A stretch of 64,000 nucleotides of DNA. Source: Betaproteobacteria bacterium. Its GTDB lineage: Bacteria; Pseudomonadota; Gammaproteobacteria; Burkholderiales; Methylophilaceae. A program made the position numbers and the translations under genes. Position 1 is the first letter of the stretch. Every line of letters begins with the position of its first letter. The stretch is from the NCBI GenBank assembly GCA_016867975.1, contig VGIC01000002.1, positions 1-64,000 on the forward strand, given 5' to 3'. A model generated the notes under the pieces. It worked only from the letters and a program-made list of their open reading frames with translations, made no database searches and was not told the DNA's origin. This document shows, in pieces, positions 35,362 through 46,315 of this stretch.

Positions 35362-37389
35362 TTACAGCAAAGGTACGATCAATAATGCTACGATGTTGAT
35401 GATTTTAATCAGTGGGTTGACTGCAGGACCTGCGGTGTCTTTGTAAGGATCACCTACAGTGTCGCCGGTCACTGCCGCTTTGTGCGCATCAGAACCCTTG
35501 CCGCCATGATTGCCATCTTCAATGTATTTCTTGGCATTGTCCCATGCGCCACCACCGGTACACATTGAAATCGCCACGAATAGACCGGTAACAATCGTGC
35601 CCATCAGTAGACCGCCTAGCGCTTTTTCACCCAGCGCAAGACCAACAACAATCGGCACGGCAACGGGGAGAAGTGATGGAATCATCATTTCTTTGATGGC
35701 GGCCGACGTGAGCATGTCAACAGCTTTACCATATTCCGGCTTGCCACTGCCATCCATAATGCCTTTGATGTCACGGAATTGACGGCGTACTTCTTCGACC
35801 ACACTGCTAGCTGCACGACCTACGGCTTCCATGGCCATCGCACCAAACAGGTAGGGAATCAGACCGCCAATAAACAAGCCGATGATCACCATGGGGTCAC
35901 TCAGGCTGAAGTCCACCGATTTTCCTGCCACTTCTAACTTGTGCGTGTAGTCGGCAAACAACACCAAGGCGGCCAATCCTGCAGAACCAATGGCATAGCC
36001 TTTGGTCACAGCTTTGGTAGTGTTACCAACAGCATCTAGCGGATCGGTCACATCACGTACACTGCTTGGTAATTCGGACATTTCAGCAATGCCACCTGCG
36101 TTGTCAGTAATTGGACCGTAAGCATCCAATGCCACCACGATGCCTGCCATGCTTAGCATCGAAGTAGCTGCAATGGCAATGCCATATAGACCGCCAAGTT
36201 GATAAGCCGTTAAGATGGCGATACATACTGAAATCACTGGCCAAGCGGTTGATTTCATAGAAATACCGATGCCGGCAATGATGTTGGTGGCATGACCAGT
36301 GGTAGAGGCTTGTGCCACATGTCTTACTGGAGCATAGTCGGTTCCTGTGTAGTATTCAGTAATCCACACCAAGGCAGCAGTAAGAATAAGGCCGACTGCG
36401 CATGCACCGAATAACTGGGAAGCTGAGATAGCGCGATCACCCGCCATCAGACCTTCCGGGAACATCTTGGTTGTGACGAAATAAAATGCAGCTAAAGATA
36501 GAACACCTGCAACAGCCAAGCCTTTATAGAGTGCAGGCATCACGTTTTTCATGTCTGGGCTTGCTTTCACAAAGAAGCAACCAATGATTGAGGCTACGAT
36601 AGATACAGCACCAAGTAACAGAGGGTAAAGAATGCCATTTGCACCTGAATTTGTAATGAGTAGGCCGCCTAACACCATGGTGGCGATCAGGGTTACGGCA
36701 TAGGTTTCGAACAAGTCTGCGGCCATGCCTGCACAGTCGCCTACGTTATCGCCAACGTTGTCAGCAATTACGGCAGGATTGCGCGGATCATCCTCAGGGA
36801 TGCCGGCTTCAACTTTTCCGACCAAGTCGGCCCCAACGTCTGCGCCTTTAGTGAAGATGCCCCCACCTAAGCGAGCAAAGATAGAAATAAGAGAGGAGCC
36901 AAAAGCTAAACCAATGAGCGGGTTTAAGTCTGTAGCAGCTTCCCCGCCTAAAAAGGCATAAAAACCAGCAACACCGAGTAACCCTAGGCCAACCACTAAC
37001 ATCCCAGTGATCGCGCCACCTTTGAATGCCACATCCAGCGCGGGTGCTATACCATTGGTCGCAGCTTGCGCTGTGCGAACGTTCGCTTTGACCGACACAT
37101 TCATGCCGATAAAGCCGCATGCTCCTGAGAGAACGGCGCCGAGAACAAAGCCAATTGCTGTTGTGGTGCCGAGGAAAAGGGCGATTAAGATCGCGAGGGC
37201 GATACCGACCATCGTGATTGTTTTATATTGGCGAGCCAAGTAAGCTGCAGCTCCCTGTTGAATGGCACCGGCAATTTCTTGCATTCTCGCATTGCCGGCG
37301 GGCAGATTGGAAATCCATTTACTCATTACTACACCATACAGCACGGCTAGAATAGCAGCGCCAATGGTAATCATTAGTTCAACTGACAT
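35362..37389 (-). CDS. hppA: Membrane-bound proton-pumping pyrophosphatase
   Basis: HppA couples hydrolysis of pyrophosphate to proton transport. The 675-residue protein has about 16 membrane segments. The catalytic loop [42 protein letters not shown] and the second acidic block [10 protein letters not shown] are complete. The segment [16 protein letters not shown] carries lysine where K+-dependent enzymes have alanine, so it should belong to the K+-independent H+-pumping class (family knowledge). The C-terminal [21 protein letters not shown] is intact. Confidence 0.96.
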   Translation of the reverse strand: MSVELMITIGAAILAVLYGVVMSKWISNLPAGNARMQEIAGAIQQGAAAYLARQYKTITMVGIALAILIALFLGTTTAIGFVLGAVLSGACGFIGMNVSVKANVRTAQAATNGIAPALDVAFKGGAITGMLVVGLGLLGVAGFYAFLGGEAATDLNPLIGLAFGSSLISIFARLGGGIFTKGADVGADLVGKVEAGIPEDDPRNPAVIADNVGDNVGDCAGMAADLFETYAVTLIATMVLGGLLITNSGANGILYPLLLGAVSIVASIIGCFFVKASPDMKNVMPALYKGLAVAGVLSLAAFYFVTTKMFPEGLMAGDRAISASQLFGACAVGLILTAALVWITEYYTGTDYAPVRHVAQASTTGHATNIIAGIGISMKSTAWPVISVCIAILTAYQLGGLYGIAIAATSMLSMAGIVVALDAYGPITDNAGGIAEMSELPSSVRDVTDPLDAVGNTTKAVTKGYAIGSAGLAALVLFADYTHKLEVAGKSVDFSLSDPMVIIGLFIGGLIPYLFGAMAMEAVGRAASSVVEEVRRQFRDIKGIMDGSGKPEYGKAVDMLTSAAIKEMMIPSLLPVAVPIVVGLALGEKALGGLLMGTIVTGLFVAISMCTGGGAWDNAKKYIEDGNHGGKGSDAHKAAVTGDTVGDPYKDTAGPAVNPLIKIINIVALLIVPLL

Positions 37390-37617
37390 GATTTCTCCCT
37401 ATTAATTTTTTGTAACGTTAGTGCTCTTAGAATAATGCTTACCGTAAAGATTACGTCAAAATAAAACTGATGAAACAGGTACAAACTACATGATTTTCGA
37501 TGACTGGAAGTGGGGTGGAGGCGCTCCTTCAATTAGTGTTAGAGGTGTGATAGCTGTCTCATTATTGCACTATTGCTACATTGCGACAACATGCTCGGAT
37601 GTCCTAAAAATAGATGT

Positions 37618-38034
37618 CTAACGGCTGTTTTTTATCATCCTGTTCAGAATATCCCCCAAAGGGGTTCCAGCGAGCTGCTCACCTAGTGTTTGTATTTGTT
37701 TGGCTGCCACAGGACTTAAACATTTTAATTCTTTTGGCCTGATTCTAGGGGCAGATTTTACTTGCACTTTTACTTGAATTGAAGTAACTTCACACCCTCT
37801 GTTTTCTAAATTAATCAATAAGCTAGGTGTCACAAGTTTAATTTTTGCAGCAACTGCATTGTTGCTCGCATACACGGTGAGTTGCTGTTTCTTGATCTCG
37901 GAGGCGTGGCTGTATTGCGCCAGATGGGATGGGGCAATCGCCTCCCATATTTTTTGTGCTACCTGATGTCGCTCGTTATAAGCGTTGAGTGCTGAGAGTT
38001 CAGGCTGGCTGAGTAATGAGTTCAATCGTTGCAT
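37618..38034 (-). CDS. DciA family protein (DUF721)
   Basis: The 138-residue product has the DUF721/DciA core: VAQKIWEAIAPSHLAQYSHASEIKKQQLTVYASN, then LLINLENRG. DciA helps load the replicative helicase in bacteria that lack DnaC. The C-terminal third is basic and less conserved. It is divergent from the M23 peptidase gene with 34 bp between starts, an arrangement common upstream of secA in betaproteobacteria. Confidence 0.75.
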   Translation of the reverse strand: MQRLNSLLSQPELSALNAYNERHQVAQKIWEAIAPSHLAQYSHASEIKKQQLTVYASNNAVAAKIKLVTPSLLINLENRGCEVTSIQVKVQVKSAPRIRPKELKCLSPVAAKQIQTLGEQLAGTPLGDILNRMIKNSR

Positions 38035-38068
38035 GCGTTACGAGATGCCTGTGATGGTTAGGGGCAAT

Positions 38069-38989
38069 ATGAATATTATCTTAGTTTCTAACAACATGGC
38101 AAAGGCGAGAACGTTGTCCTTGTTGCAGGTGAGTGTCATCGTGTTTGCGCTGGTTTTCGTACCGATATTGCTGGCATTGATGCTGATTGATCCATCTGTA
38201 TCGTCGGAACAGACGAGGGCGAGATCTTTGTTGCCCAAGCATTTACATTTTTCTTTCCATAATCCGCAGAAGCATCTTGACGCATATGCATTGCAATTGG
38301 GCGAGATGCAGGCGCGCATGATGCAATTAGATGCGCAAAGTGAGCGCCTGACAAGATTGGCAGGAGAGAAGGCGGCTGTGCGAACAAATGCTCAAGATGA
38401 GCGGTCTCGTGATGCGCAAAGAAATCGCCGTGCTGGACCCAATCTTGGAGGCCCGTTAGTGCTCACTTCCCCCATGTCTGAGAAAGAGTTACAAAAAGAA
38501 ATTGCCAATATGATGGTGCAAATTGAATATGAGACTGATTACTTAAATGATTTAGAGGCGAAGTTGTTACAACAAAGCGTGTTTAAAGACATGTTGCCTA
38601 ACAGCAGTCCGGTTGCCGCTGCTTACAATTCATCCAGTTATGGTTGGCGAATAGACCCTTTTAGTGGCAACAAGGCTTTTCATGAAGGTTTGGATTTTAC
38701 TGCATCCACAGGTGCGCCCATTTATGCAGCGGCTGAAGGGATCGTTTCTTCCGCAGAAGTGACACCCGATTATGGTAGAATCATCAAGGTTGATCATGGG
38801 GCTGGTTTGGAAACGCGCTATGCACATGCCTCAAGGTTGCTGGTGAGTGCTGGTGAGCGCGTGAAAAAAGGTCAGAAAATCGCGGAAGTAGGCAGCACAG
38901 GACGTTCCACAGGACCTCATCTGCATTATGAGATCAGATTGCATGGCAGTCCACTAGACCCAAGAAAATATCTTGGCGCGAGAAAGTAG
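38069..38989 (+). CDS. M23 family (LytM-type) peptidase
   Basis: From ATG 38069 (AGGGG just upstream) the protein has 306 residues: a short cytoplasmic start, one membrane helix (VSVIVFALVFVPILLALMLI), a periplasmic region with a coiled coil (about 80-170), and a C-terminal LytM domain. The domain has HEGLDFTASTGAPIYAAAEG and the HLHYEIR motif, and the first metal-binding His and Asp (HEGLD) are present, so it should be an active peptidoglycan endopeptidase. The longer ORF-track start at 37985 runs into the divergent dciA gene and is rejected. Confidence 0.9.
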   Translation: MNIILVSNNMAKARTLSLLQVSVIVFALVFVPILLALMLIDPSVSSEQTRARSLLPKHLHFSFHNPQKHLDAYALQLGEMQARMMQLDAQSERLTRLAGEKAAVRTNAQDERSRDAQRNRRAGPNLGGPLVLTSPMSEKELQKEIANMMVQIEYETDYLNDLEAKLLQQSVFKDMLPNSSPVAAAYNSSSYGWRIDPFSGNKAFHEGLDFTASTGAPIYAAAEGIVSSAEVTPDYGRIIKVDHGAGLETRYAHASRLLVSAGERVKKGQKIAEVGSTGRSTGPHLHYEIRLHGSPLDPRKYLGARK

Positions 38990-39163
38990 AGTTTTTTAGT
39001 TGTTGGCATTGAAAAGTGCTATGGTAGCCCCCAATTCAGTAAAGTTTATGGATCCTTCTTGAGTATTGGCAATACGGCAGATTATTCTTCCAAGTTTATT
39101 ACATCCTCGTCCTCCATTTTTATTCAAAAGCAATTTGACCTTTAGCGGAAAGTCTTTCATTTC

Positions 39164-41890
39164 ATGATATCCACGTTGTTTAAAAAATTATTCGGTAGCC
39201 GTAATGAAAGGCTCGTTAAGCAATACATGCAAAAAGTCCAGCAGATTAATGCGCTGGAGCCATCAATGCAGATGTTGAGTGATGAGCAGTTGCGCGAGAA
39301 AACGGCAGAATTCAAGCAACGCTACACCAATGGTGAGTCGCTGGATAAGCTGTTGCCAGAAGCTTTTGCTGTAGTGCGTGAAGGTGGTATTCGCGCGCTG
39401 GGGATGCGCCATTTCGATGTGCAGCTGATTGGCGGGATGGTGCTGAATGCGGGCAAGATTTCAGAGATGCGTACCGGTGAGGGTAAGACGCTGGTTGCTA
39501 CCTTGCCGGTATATCTGAACGCGCTGACTGGCAAGGGTGTTCACGTGATTACTGTGAATGATTATCTGGCTAAGCGCGATGCGGAATGGATGGGTAAACT
39601 TTACAATTTCTTGGGCTTATCCGTTGGTATCAATCTGTCGCAAATGCAACATGAAGCCAAACGTCTTGCGTATTCAGCAGATATTACCTATGGCACTAAC
39701 AATGAGTATGGTTTCGATTATCTGCGCGACAACATGGTATACAGCCGTGAGGAGCGCGTGCAACGCGGGTTAAGTTATGCATTAATCGATGAGGTGGATT
39801 CGATCCTCATCGATGAGGCCCGCACGCCTTTGATTATTTCAGGTCAGGCTGATGACAGCGTGGCGCTCTACAAGCAGATCAACGAGGTGGCGGCAAAGTT
39901 AACGCGTCAGCAGGAAGAAGAGGGTGAAGGTGATTACTGGGTGGATGAGAAAGCCCAGAATGTTGTCATGTCAGAGCAGGGGCATGAGCATGCGGAGCAA
40001 GTGCTCATTGAGGCTGGCTTGTTGGTCGAGGGGTCAAGCCTTTATGAAGCCTCTAATATTACTTTGGTACACCATTTGTATGCCTCGTTGCGCGCACGTA
40101 ATTTGTATCAGCGTGATCAACACTATGTGGTGCGCAATGGTGAGATTGTAATCGTGGATGAGTTTACTGGCCGTATGATGGCGGGTCGCCGTTGGTCAGA
40201 TGGTTTGCATCAGGCGGTTGAAGCTAAGGAGGGTGTTGAAATTCAGAAAGAGAATCAAACACTTGCATCGATTACGTTCCAGAACTATTTCCGTATGTAC
40301 AGCAAACTGTCTGGGATGACGGGGACTGCGGATACTGAGGCCTATGAATTTAACCAGATTTATGGATTAGAGACTGTAGTGATTCCGACGCATCGCACGA
40401 TGCAGCGCGTAGATGCCATGGATAAGGTCTATAGAACTGCCCGAGAAAAGTATGAGGCAGTGATTTTAGATATTAAGGAGTGCCAGGGTCGTGGTCAGCC
40501 GGTGCTGGTGGGGACTACTTCGATCGAAAACTCTGAATTAATCTCCAACTTACTTAAAGAGGCAAAATTAGATCACCAAGTCCTAAATGCCAAGCAGCAT
40601 GAGCGTGAGGCACATATCATTGAGCAGGCAGGGCAGCCAGGAATGGTCACGATCGCAACCAATATGGCGGGGCGAGGCACGGATATTGTACTGGGCGGCA
40701 ATCCTGAATCCGATATCCACTTGGTACAGACCGATGTCGCATTGAGTGATACAGAAAAAGAATCGCGCATTGCGGCAATTAAAACGGAGTGGAAAGTGCG
40801 CCATGACGCGGTACTGGCGGCGGGAGGCTTGCATATCGTAGGTACTGAACGGCATGAGTCGCGGCGTGTCGACAATCAGTTGCGCGGTCGTTCTGGGCGT
40901 CAGGGGGATGTGGGCTCTAGTCGTTTCTATCTGTCCTTGGAAGATCAGCTGTTGCGTATATTTGCATCGGACCGTGTGTCAGTGATTATGGAAAAACTCA
41001 ATATGCCGGATGGTGAGGCTATTGAGCATCCTTGGGTGACGCGTGCAATCGAAAATGCACAACGCAAAGTTGAGGGGCGTAACTTTGATATCCGTAAACA
41101 GTTACTTGAGTTCGATGATGTGTCGAATGATCAGCGTAAGGTAGTGTACGAGCAGCGCAATGAATTGCTGGACGCGACAGATATTGGTGAGACCATCAAG
41201 GCGATGCGTGAAGATGTGCTCGTGACGATGATGGCGACACATATCCCACCTGACAGTGTTGAGGAGTTATGGGATGTGTCAGCGCTAGAGCGTGAACTGA
41301 AGTCTGAAATCGGTTTGGATATTCTGCTACAAAAAATGCTGGAAGATAATCCGGATCTGCATGAGGAAACGCTGCGTCAGCGTATTCTTGATGCAGCCAA
41401 TGCTACATATCAGGCGAAAGAGGATCTCGCCAGCGCTGATATCTTGCGTCAATTCGAGCGGTCCGTCATGTTGCAGAGCTTGGATGTCCATTGGCGTGAG
41501 CATTTGGCGGCTTTGGATCATTTGCGTCAGGGGATTCATTTGCGTTCTTACGCACAGAAGAATCCTAAACAGGAATATAAGCGTGAAGCGTTCGAGCTGT
41601 TTGAAGCGCTATTAAATACGGTGAAGCGTGAAGTCACGAAAGTGACTATGTTGGTGCAGGTGAGGACTGAGGCGGATGTAGAAGCGGTAGAGAGGCCTGC
41701 CGACGTCGAGAACGTACATTATCAACATGCAGACTATGATGAGGCCTTGGCCAACCCAACGGATGAAGAGCAAGTATTATTGGCTCAAGGTCGACCTGTT
41801 TTTCGCGAGGGAGCTAAAGTTGGCCGTAATGACCCTTGTCCGTGTGGCTCTGGCAGGAAATACAAGCAGTGCCACGGCGCTTTAAGTTAA
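39164..41890 (+). CDS. secA: SecA, preprotein translocase ATPase
   Basis: SecA drives protein export through SecYEG. The 908-residue protein has the Walker [15 protein letters not shown], the DEAD-like [32 protein letters not shown] in the second motor domain, and the C-terminal zinc-binding tail with [14 protein letters not shown]. The tail binds SecB. Complete and of usual length. It is preceded by an intergenic region of about 170 bp and followed by a convergent protease gene. Confidence 0.98.
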   Translation: MISTLFKKLFGSRNERLVKQYMQKVQQINALEPSMQMLSDEQLREKTAEFKQRYTNGESLDKLLPEAFAVVREGGIRALGMRHFDVQLIGGMVLNAGKISEMRTGEGKTLVATLPVYLNALTGKGVHVITVNDYLAKRDAEWMGKLYNFLGLSVGINLSQMQHEAKRLAYSADITYGTNNEYGFDYLRDNMVYSREERVQRGLSYALIDEVDSILIDEARTPLIISGQADDSVALYKQINEVAAKLTRQQEEEGEGDYWVDEKAQNVVMSEQGHEHAEQVLIEAGLLVEGSSLYEASNITLVHHLYASLRARNLYQRDQHYVVRNGEIVIVDEFTGRMMAGRRWSDGLHQAVEAKEGVEIQKENQTLASITFQNYFRMYSKLSGMTGTADTEAYEFNQIYGLETVVIPTHRTMQRVDAMDKVYRTAREKYEAVILDIKECQGRGQPVLVGTTSIENSELISNLLKEAKLDHQVLNAKQHEREAHIIEQAGQPGMVTIATNMAGRGTDIVLGGNPESDIHLVQTDVALSDTEKESRIAAIKTEWKVRHDAVLAAGGLHIVGTERHESRRVDNQLRGRSGRQGDVGSSRFYLSLEDQLLRIFASDRVSVIMEKLNMPDGEAIEHPWVTRAIENAQRKVEGRNFDIRKQLLEFDDVSNDQRKVVYEQRNELLDATDIGETIKAMREDVLVTMMATHIPPDSVEELWDVSALERELKSEIGLDILLQKMLEDNPDLHEETLRQRILDAANATYQAKEDLASADILRQFERSVMLQSLDVHWREHLAALDHLRQGIHLRSYAQKNPKQEYKREAFELFEALLNTVKREVTKVTMLVQVRTEADVEAVERPADVENVHYQHADYDEALANPTDEEQVLLAQGRPVFREGAKVGRNDPCPCGSGRKYKQCHGALS

Positions 41891-42183
41891 TCAATAAATT
41901 CAATGTTATTAAGTTTTCTTAACGTGATATATTGTTGTCCAATTGTTATGCTATTGGGCAACATGGCTGGCGAGTTAGGTGGAGTTAGGCAGCGAACATA
42001 GTGAGCTGTTAGAAGGCGGTGACGTGCTGTTGTTTAGTCGTGACGGCATTTTCAGGTCCGTGGTGTAGCATTCGCTATGCTGTCCTTTACCTTGGTTGGC
42101 GCAGGTTGATTGAGCCCCTACTCCGACAGCGATGCTCGCCGCTGCTTTTGGAGTTGCGCATCAACAATTAAGGTTGCATAGCC
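41891..42183. other. Convergent intergenic region with two inverted repeats
   Basis: About 290 bp between secA and degQ. GTTGTCCAAT (41934-41943) pairs with ATTGGGCAAC (41953-41962), a 10-bp stem with one wobble but no T-run. A second, bulged inverted repeat (ATCAACAATTAAGG with CCTTAATCGTTATTGTTGAT) straddles the degQ stop at about 42161-42201. No coding frame of note is seen. Confidence 0.6.
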
Positions 42184-43350
42184 TTAATCGTTATTGTTGA
42201 TAGGCTGGGGGCGTTTGCCAATGGTCACCATGATGTTGATGACTTTCTTTGTGCGAGCAATCTGTAGAGTGGCTGGTTGGTTGGGCTTCAAAGCAGCAAT
42301 CAAATTGAGCATGCTACTGCTGTCGGCGACAGTCTTCCCTTCGATGCTTAATAAAATATCGCCAGGGAGTATGCCGGCATTGTGCGCAGGTCCTCCGCGT
42401 AATACACCTGCAATCAGCGCCCCTCTCACATGACCTAGCTTGAAAGATTCAGCGAGTTCAGGCGTGATGTCTTGCGCCTCTATGCCTATCCATCCGCGCG
42501 TAACAGCGCCTTGGCTGATAATCTGCTCCATTACTTGGCGTGCCAGTGTTGCTGGAATGGCGAAACCAATGCCCATAGATCCGCCATCGCGTGAGTATAT
42601 GGCACTGTTAATTCCGACAAGGTCACCATTGACATCAATTAAAGCGCCACCTGAGTTGCCTGGGTTAATAGAAGCATCTGTCTGGATGAAGTTCTCAAAG
42701 ATATTAATGCCAAGGTGATTGCGTCCCAGAGCGCTTACGATGCCTTGCGTGACGGTCTGCCCCACACCAAATGGATTGCCGATAGCTAGCACCACATCGC
42801 CTACATTGAGTTGATCTGAGCTTGAAAAAGAAATAGCGGGCAAGTGTTCGGTCTCTACTTTGATGACAGCCAAGTCTGTATCAGGGTCGGTGCCAACAAT
42901 CTTGGCAGACAATTTTCTACCATCTGAAAGTGCGACCTCGATTTGATCGGCGGCGGCGATAACGTGGTTGTTAGTGAGTACGAATCCCTGCTCGCTGACA
43001 ATGACGCCTGAACCCAAGCTGCTCTCGGGTTGTGAGGAGGGGGTGTTATCAAACTGCTCGCCAAAGAAATGGCGAAATATCGGATCATCCCAATATTTTT
43101 GATACGGGCTGACCGTTGGTTTGTTGCTTGTGAAGATATTAACAATGGCGGGCATCGCCTTTTTTGCTGCAACACGATATGAGCCTGATGCCGATGATGT
43201 TGGGGAGGTCACTTGTTTGATGACTACAATGGACTCTTTTTTATCCAGAAAATCCGGATAAAAAATGTGTAACACGAACAGTAGCCCTAGGCAGGCAGTG
43301 GTGGCTTGGGCAAAGGTAAGCCATAATTTTTTGGGAAGTGAAAGATTCAT
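42184..43350 (-). CDS. DegS/DegQ-like membrane-anchored serine protease
   Basis: The 388-residue protein has one N-terminal membrane helix, a trypsin-like domain (about 65-270) with His in LTNNHVI, Asp in DPDTDLAVIKV and Ser in NPGNSGGALID, and a single C-terminal PDZ domain (about 280-380). A single anchor and a single PDZ domain is the DegS/AlgW layout, suggesting a periplasmic stress sensor acting on an anti-sigma factor. General quality-control activity like DegQ is also possible. Naming is uncertain, function as a protease is not. Confidence 0.88.
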   Translation of the reverse strand: MNLSLPKKLWLTFAQATTACLGLLFVLHIFYPDFLDKKESIVVIKQVTSPTSSASGSYRVAAKKAMPAIVNIFTSNKPTVSPYQKYWDDPIFRHFFGEQFDNTPSSQPESSLGSGVIVSEQGFVLTNNHVIAAADQIEVALSDGRKLSAKIVGTDPDTDLAVIKVETEHLPAISFSSSDQLNVGDVVLAIGNPFGVGQTVTQGIVSALGRNHLGINIFENFIQTDASINPGNSGGALIDVNGDLVGINSAIYSRDGGSMGIGFAIPATLARQVMEQIISQGAVTRGWIGIEAQDITPELAESFKLGHVRGALIAGVLRGGPAHNAGILPGDILLSIEGKTVADSSSMLNLIAALKPNQPATLQIARTKKVINIMVTIGKRPQPINNND

Positions 43351-43490
43351 TCTGTTCAGTCAATGTGATTCAAAATTTAAATGGTCAAGCTAAAGTAAAG
43401 CCGCTTCTTATCAATTCAGTGGAAACTGATTTAATATTAAGGGTGTTAGGCAGAAATACAATGTCAGTCCATCATTAAGGTAGCAATAAA

Positions 43491-44240
43491 ATGGTAAAAA
43501 TCAATGAATTATCTCATTATACACAACAACTTATGCAGGCAGAGAGATTCAAAGATTATTGCCCGAATGGATTGCAAGTTGAGGGGCGGGAGGAGATTAG
43601 AAAAATTGTGACAGGTGTTACAGCAAGTATGGCATTGTTAGAGGCAGCCCATCGGGCAGAGGCGGATTTGATTTTGGTGCATCATGGTTATTTTTGGCGT
43701 AATGAAGACGCGAGAATCATCGGCATCAAGCGCAACAGAATTCACTTTTTGTTGAGCAATCACTTAAATCTTATGGCCTATCATCTGCCGTTGGATGCCC
43801 ATCCAGAGTTGGGAAATAATGTGCAATTCGGTCAATTGTTGGGTTTAACCCCGGTTGATTATTTGGGGGAAGCAAGCCTTGTTGCAGTCGGAGACTTGGG
43901 TCAGGCAATCCCTTTGTCTAGTTTGGTCGAAAAATTAAAAGTACAATTAGAACGTCAGCCCATGCTTATAGGGGACCCTCAGCAGATGGTTCGTCGCGTG
44001 GCTTGGTGTACAGGCGCAGCCCAAGGGTATATGGATGTGGCGATCGCATCGGGTGTGGATGTGTATATCAGTGGTGAAGTTTCAGAGCAAACGACGCATC
44101 AGGCGCTGGAGAGTGGGGTGTCGTACATCGCGGCTGGACATCACGCCACAGAGCGTTATGGTATACAGGCGCTCGGTCATCATTTAGCTGAGAGGTTTGA
44201 TTTGGAGCATGAGTTTATAGACATTAAAAATCCCGTTTAA
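43491..44240 (+). CDS. Nif3-like dinuclear metal centre protein (YbgI family)
   Basis: The 249-residue protein has DYCPNGLQVEGREEI at the N-terminus, DLILVHHGYFWRN with the metal-binding histidines, YHLPLDAHPELGNNVQ, and near the C-terminus VYISGEVSEQTTHQA and AAGHHATERYGI. These are the metal-ligand blocks of YbgI/Nif3 proteins, which form hexameric rings. Proposed to be a GTP cyclohydrolase-like enzyme, but no activity is firmly assigned. It lies before petABC, as in many betaproteobacteria. Confidence 0.9.
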   Translation: MVKINELSHYTQQLMQAERFKDYCPNGLQVEGREEIRKIVTGVTASMALLEAAHRAEADLILVHHGYFWRNEDARIIGIKRNRIHFLLSNHLNLMAYHLPLDAHPELGNNVQFGQLLGLTPVDYLGEASLVAVGDLGQAIPLSSLVEKLKVQLERQPMLIGDPQQMVRRVAWCTGAAQGYMDVAIASGVDVYISGEVSEQTTHQALESGVSYIAAGHHATERYGIQALGHHLAERFDLEHEFIDIKNPV

Positions 44241-44295
44241 TCTTTTCATTTCAGTCACTTATAAAATAACCCTTTAATTTAACATTTGAAAATTG

Positions 44296-44308
44296 TATAA
44301 TTCCTGCT
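44296..44308 (+). promoter_or_regulatory. Possible -10 element of the petABC operon
   Basis: A perfect TATAAT at 44296-44301 lies about 78 bp before the petA ATG in an AT-rich stretch. No good -35 hexamer is found at 16-18 bp, so the assignment is tentative. Confidence 0.35.
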
Positions 44309-44379
44309 TTTAGAACGATGAAATTGCTCCCAAAAAAAGCGAGATCATTTTTAAATAATCCTTTATGCATGGGGAAAAC

Positions 44380-45018
44380 ATGTCAGATAAGCAGAACAGT
44401 CAGCACCAGGCGGTTTCGCCAGTATGCTGCGCCAGTCAGGTAGATTTTGAAAAGCGTAATTTTTTGATTGCGACATCGGCGGTGGGTGCTTTGGGGTGCG
44501 CGGCGGTGGCTGTGCCGTTCGTTAAGAGTATGACGCCAAGTGAGCGTGCAAAAGCGGCTGGTGCGCCGGTGGAGGTGGATATCAGCAAGCTTCAGCCAGG
44601 CACCATGATGACAGCTGAATGGCGTGGACAGCCGGTTTGGGTGATCAATCGCACCGATGAGATGACGGCGGAACTTGCTAAGCATCATGATCAGCTATCT
44701 GATCCCGCTAGCGAAGTGACTTCACAACAACCCGGATATTGTAAAAATGCCAGTCGATCAATTAAGCCGAACATTGCGGTTGTTGTGGGAATCTGCACAC
44801 ACTTGGGTTGTTCACCAACTGAAAAAATGCAACGCGGTGGTGATATGGGTGAGAGCTGGATGGGTGGGTTCTTCTGTCCGTGCCATGGCTCTAAGTTTGA
44901 TCTGGCTGGCCGAGTGTTTAAGGGGTCTCCTGCCCCGATTAATTTGGTTGTGCCACCGCATAAGTATCTGAGTGAGACTACCTTACTCATTGGCGTTGAC
45001 TCTGAAGACAAGGCTTAA
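44380..45018 (+). CDS. petA: Rieske iron-sulfur subunit of cytochrome bc1
   Basis: The Rieske protein carries electrons from ubiquinol to cytochrome c1. From ATG 44380 (GGGGAAAAC just upstream) it has 212 residues: a Tat-type N-terminal region with EKRNFLIATSAVGALGCAAVAV, the membrane anchor, and the cluster-binding loops CTHLGCSP and CPCHGSKFD with both Cys-His pairs. The ORF-track start five codons upstream is unlikely. petB follows after 5 nt. Confidence 0.96.
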   Translation: MSDKQNSQHQAVSPVCCASQVDFEKRNFLIATSAVGALGCAAVAVPFVKSMTPSERAKAAGAPVEVDISKLQPGTMMTAEWRGQPVWVINRTDEMTAELAKHHDQLSDPASEVTSQQPGYCKNASRSIKPNIAVVVGICTHLGCSPTEKMQRGGDMGESWMGGFFCPCHGSKFDLAGRVFKGSPAPINLVVPPHKYLSETTLLIGVDSEDKA

Positions 45019-45023
45019 TCATC

Positions 45024-46310
45024 ATGACGGATAAAAATCAAAACAAATTGGATTGTGTGCTGAATTGGGTGGATGAGCGTTTTCCGCTCACCAGCAATAT
45101 TAAGGCTCATCTAACGGAATATTACGCACCTAAAAACTTTAACTTTTGGTATTTCTTTGGATCACTTGCGCTATTGGTGCTGGTCTTGCAGATACTAACG
45201 GGTATTTTTCTGACGATGCACTATAAGCCAGATGCTGATTTAGCGTTCGGTTCGGTTGAGTACATCATGCGTGACGTACCTTGGGGTTGGCTCATTCGTT
45301 ATATGCACTCTACGGGGGCTTCCATGTTCTTTGTAGTGGTGTATTTGCATATGTTTCGCGGTTTGCTTTATGGGTCGTATCGTCAGCCACGAGAGTTGAT
45401 TTGGCTGTTTGGCGTGGCGATTTTCTTGGCGCTTATGGGCGAGGCGTTCTTTGGATATTTGTTGCCTTGGGGGCAAATGTCCTATTGGGGAGCTCAGGTG
45501 ATTGTGAATTTGTTTTCGACGATTCCTTTTATTGGTCCCGATGTTTCAGAGTGGCTACGAGGTGATTATCTGGTTTCTGATGCAACGTTGAACCGCTTCT
45601 TTGCGTTTCATGTGATTGCTTTGCCATTCGTTTTGGTGGGTTTGGTAGTGGCGCACTTGATTGCATTGCATGAAGTTGGCTCGAACAATCCAGATGGAAT
45701 CGAAATTAAGAAGTTAAAAGATAAGGATACGGGCATCCCATTGGATGGCATTCCTTTTCATCCATACTATACGGTGAAAGATCTGGTGGGAGTGTCAGCG
45801 TTCCTGATCGTATTCTCCGCGATTATGTTCTTTGCGCCCGAGATGGGGGGGTATTTCCTGGAAGCGAACAACTTCATTCCAGCTGATCCCCTTAAAACGC
45901 CAGCGCACATTGCGCCAGTTTGGTACTTCACGCCTTATTACTCTATATTGCGGGCTGTTCCACCGATCCTGAATTCTCAGTTTCCTGGCGTTGCGGCCAT
46001 GGGCTTGTCTGTTGTTGCATTCGCATTCTTGCCTTGGTTGGATAAGAGTCCGGTGAAGTCAATACGCTATCGTGGCACATTGTATAAAGGCTGGTTGGTT
46101 GCATTTGTAGTGAGCTTCCTTGTGCTGGGTTATTTGGGGACCGTTCCATCCAATGTTTGGGGGCAGTTTGGCCCAGTGTTGGGCGGAGCTGACCGTGCTA
46201 CAGTTGTTGCACGTACCTTTACAATTATTTACTTCTTGTTCTTTATCTTGATGCCTTGGTACACCAGGAAAGATAAAACCAAGCCAGTGCCAGAAAGAGT
46301 AACGGGGTAA
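45024..46310 (+). CDS. petB: Cytochrome b subunit of cytochrome bc1
   Basis: Cytochrome b holds the two b haems and both quinone sites. The 428-residue membrane protein has eight expected helices, the haem-ligand histidines in RYMHSTGASMFF, VYLHMFRG, FAFHVIALPF and AHLIALHEVG, and the Qo-site motif ADPLKTPAHIAPVWYFTPYYS with PVW (the PEWY equivalent). Complete. Confidence 0.97.
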   Translation: MTDKNQNKLDCVLNWVDERFPLTSNIKAHLTEYYAPKNFNFWYFFGSLALLVLVLQILTGIFLTMHYKPDADLAFGSVEYIMRDVPWGWLIRYMHSTGASMFFVVVYLHMFRGLLYGSYRQPRELIWLFGVAIFLALMGEAFFGYLLPWGQMSYWGAQVIVNLFSTIPFIGPDVSEWLRGDYLVSDATLNRFFAFHVIALPFVLVGLVVAHLIALHEVGSNNPDGIEIKKLKDKDTGIPLDGIPFHPYYTVKDLVGVSAFLIVFSAIMFFAPEMGGYFLEANNFIPADPLKTPAHIAPVWYFTPYYSILRAVPPILNSQFPGVAAMGLSVVAFAFLPWLDKSPVKSIRYRGTLYKGWLVAFVVSFLVLGYLGTVPSNVWGQFGPVLGGADRATVVARTFTIIYFLFFILMPWYTRKDKTKPVPERVTG

Positions 46311-46315
46311 TTAAC

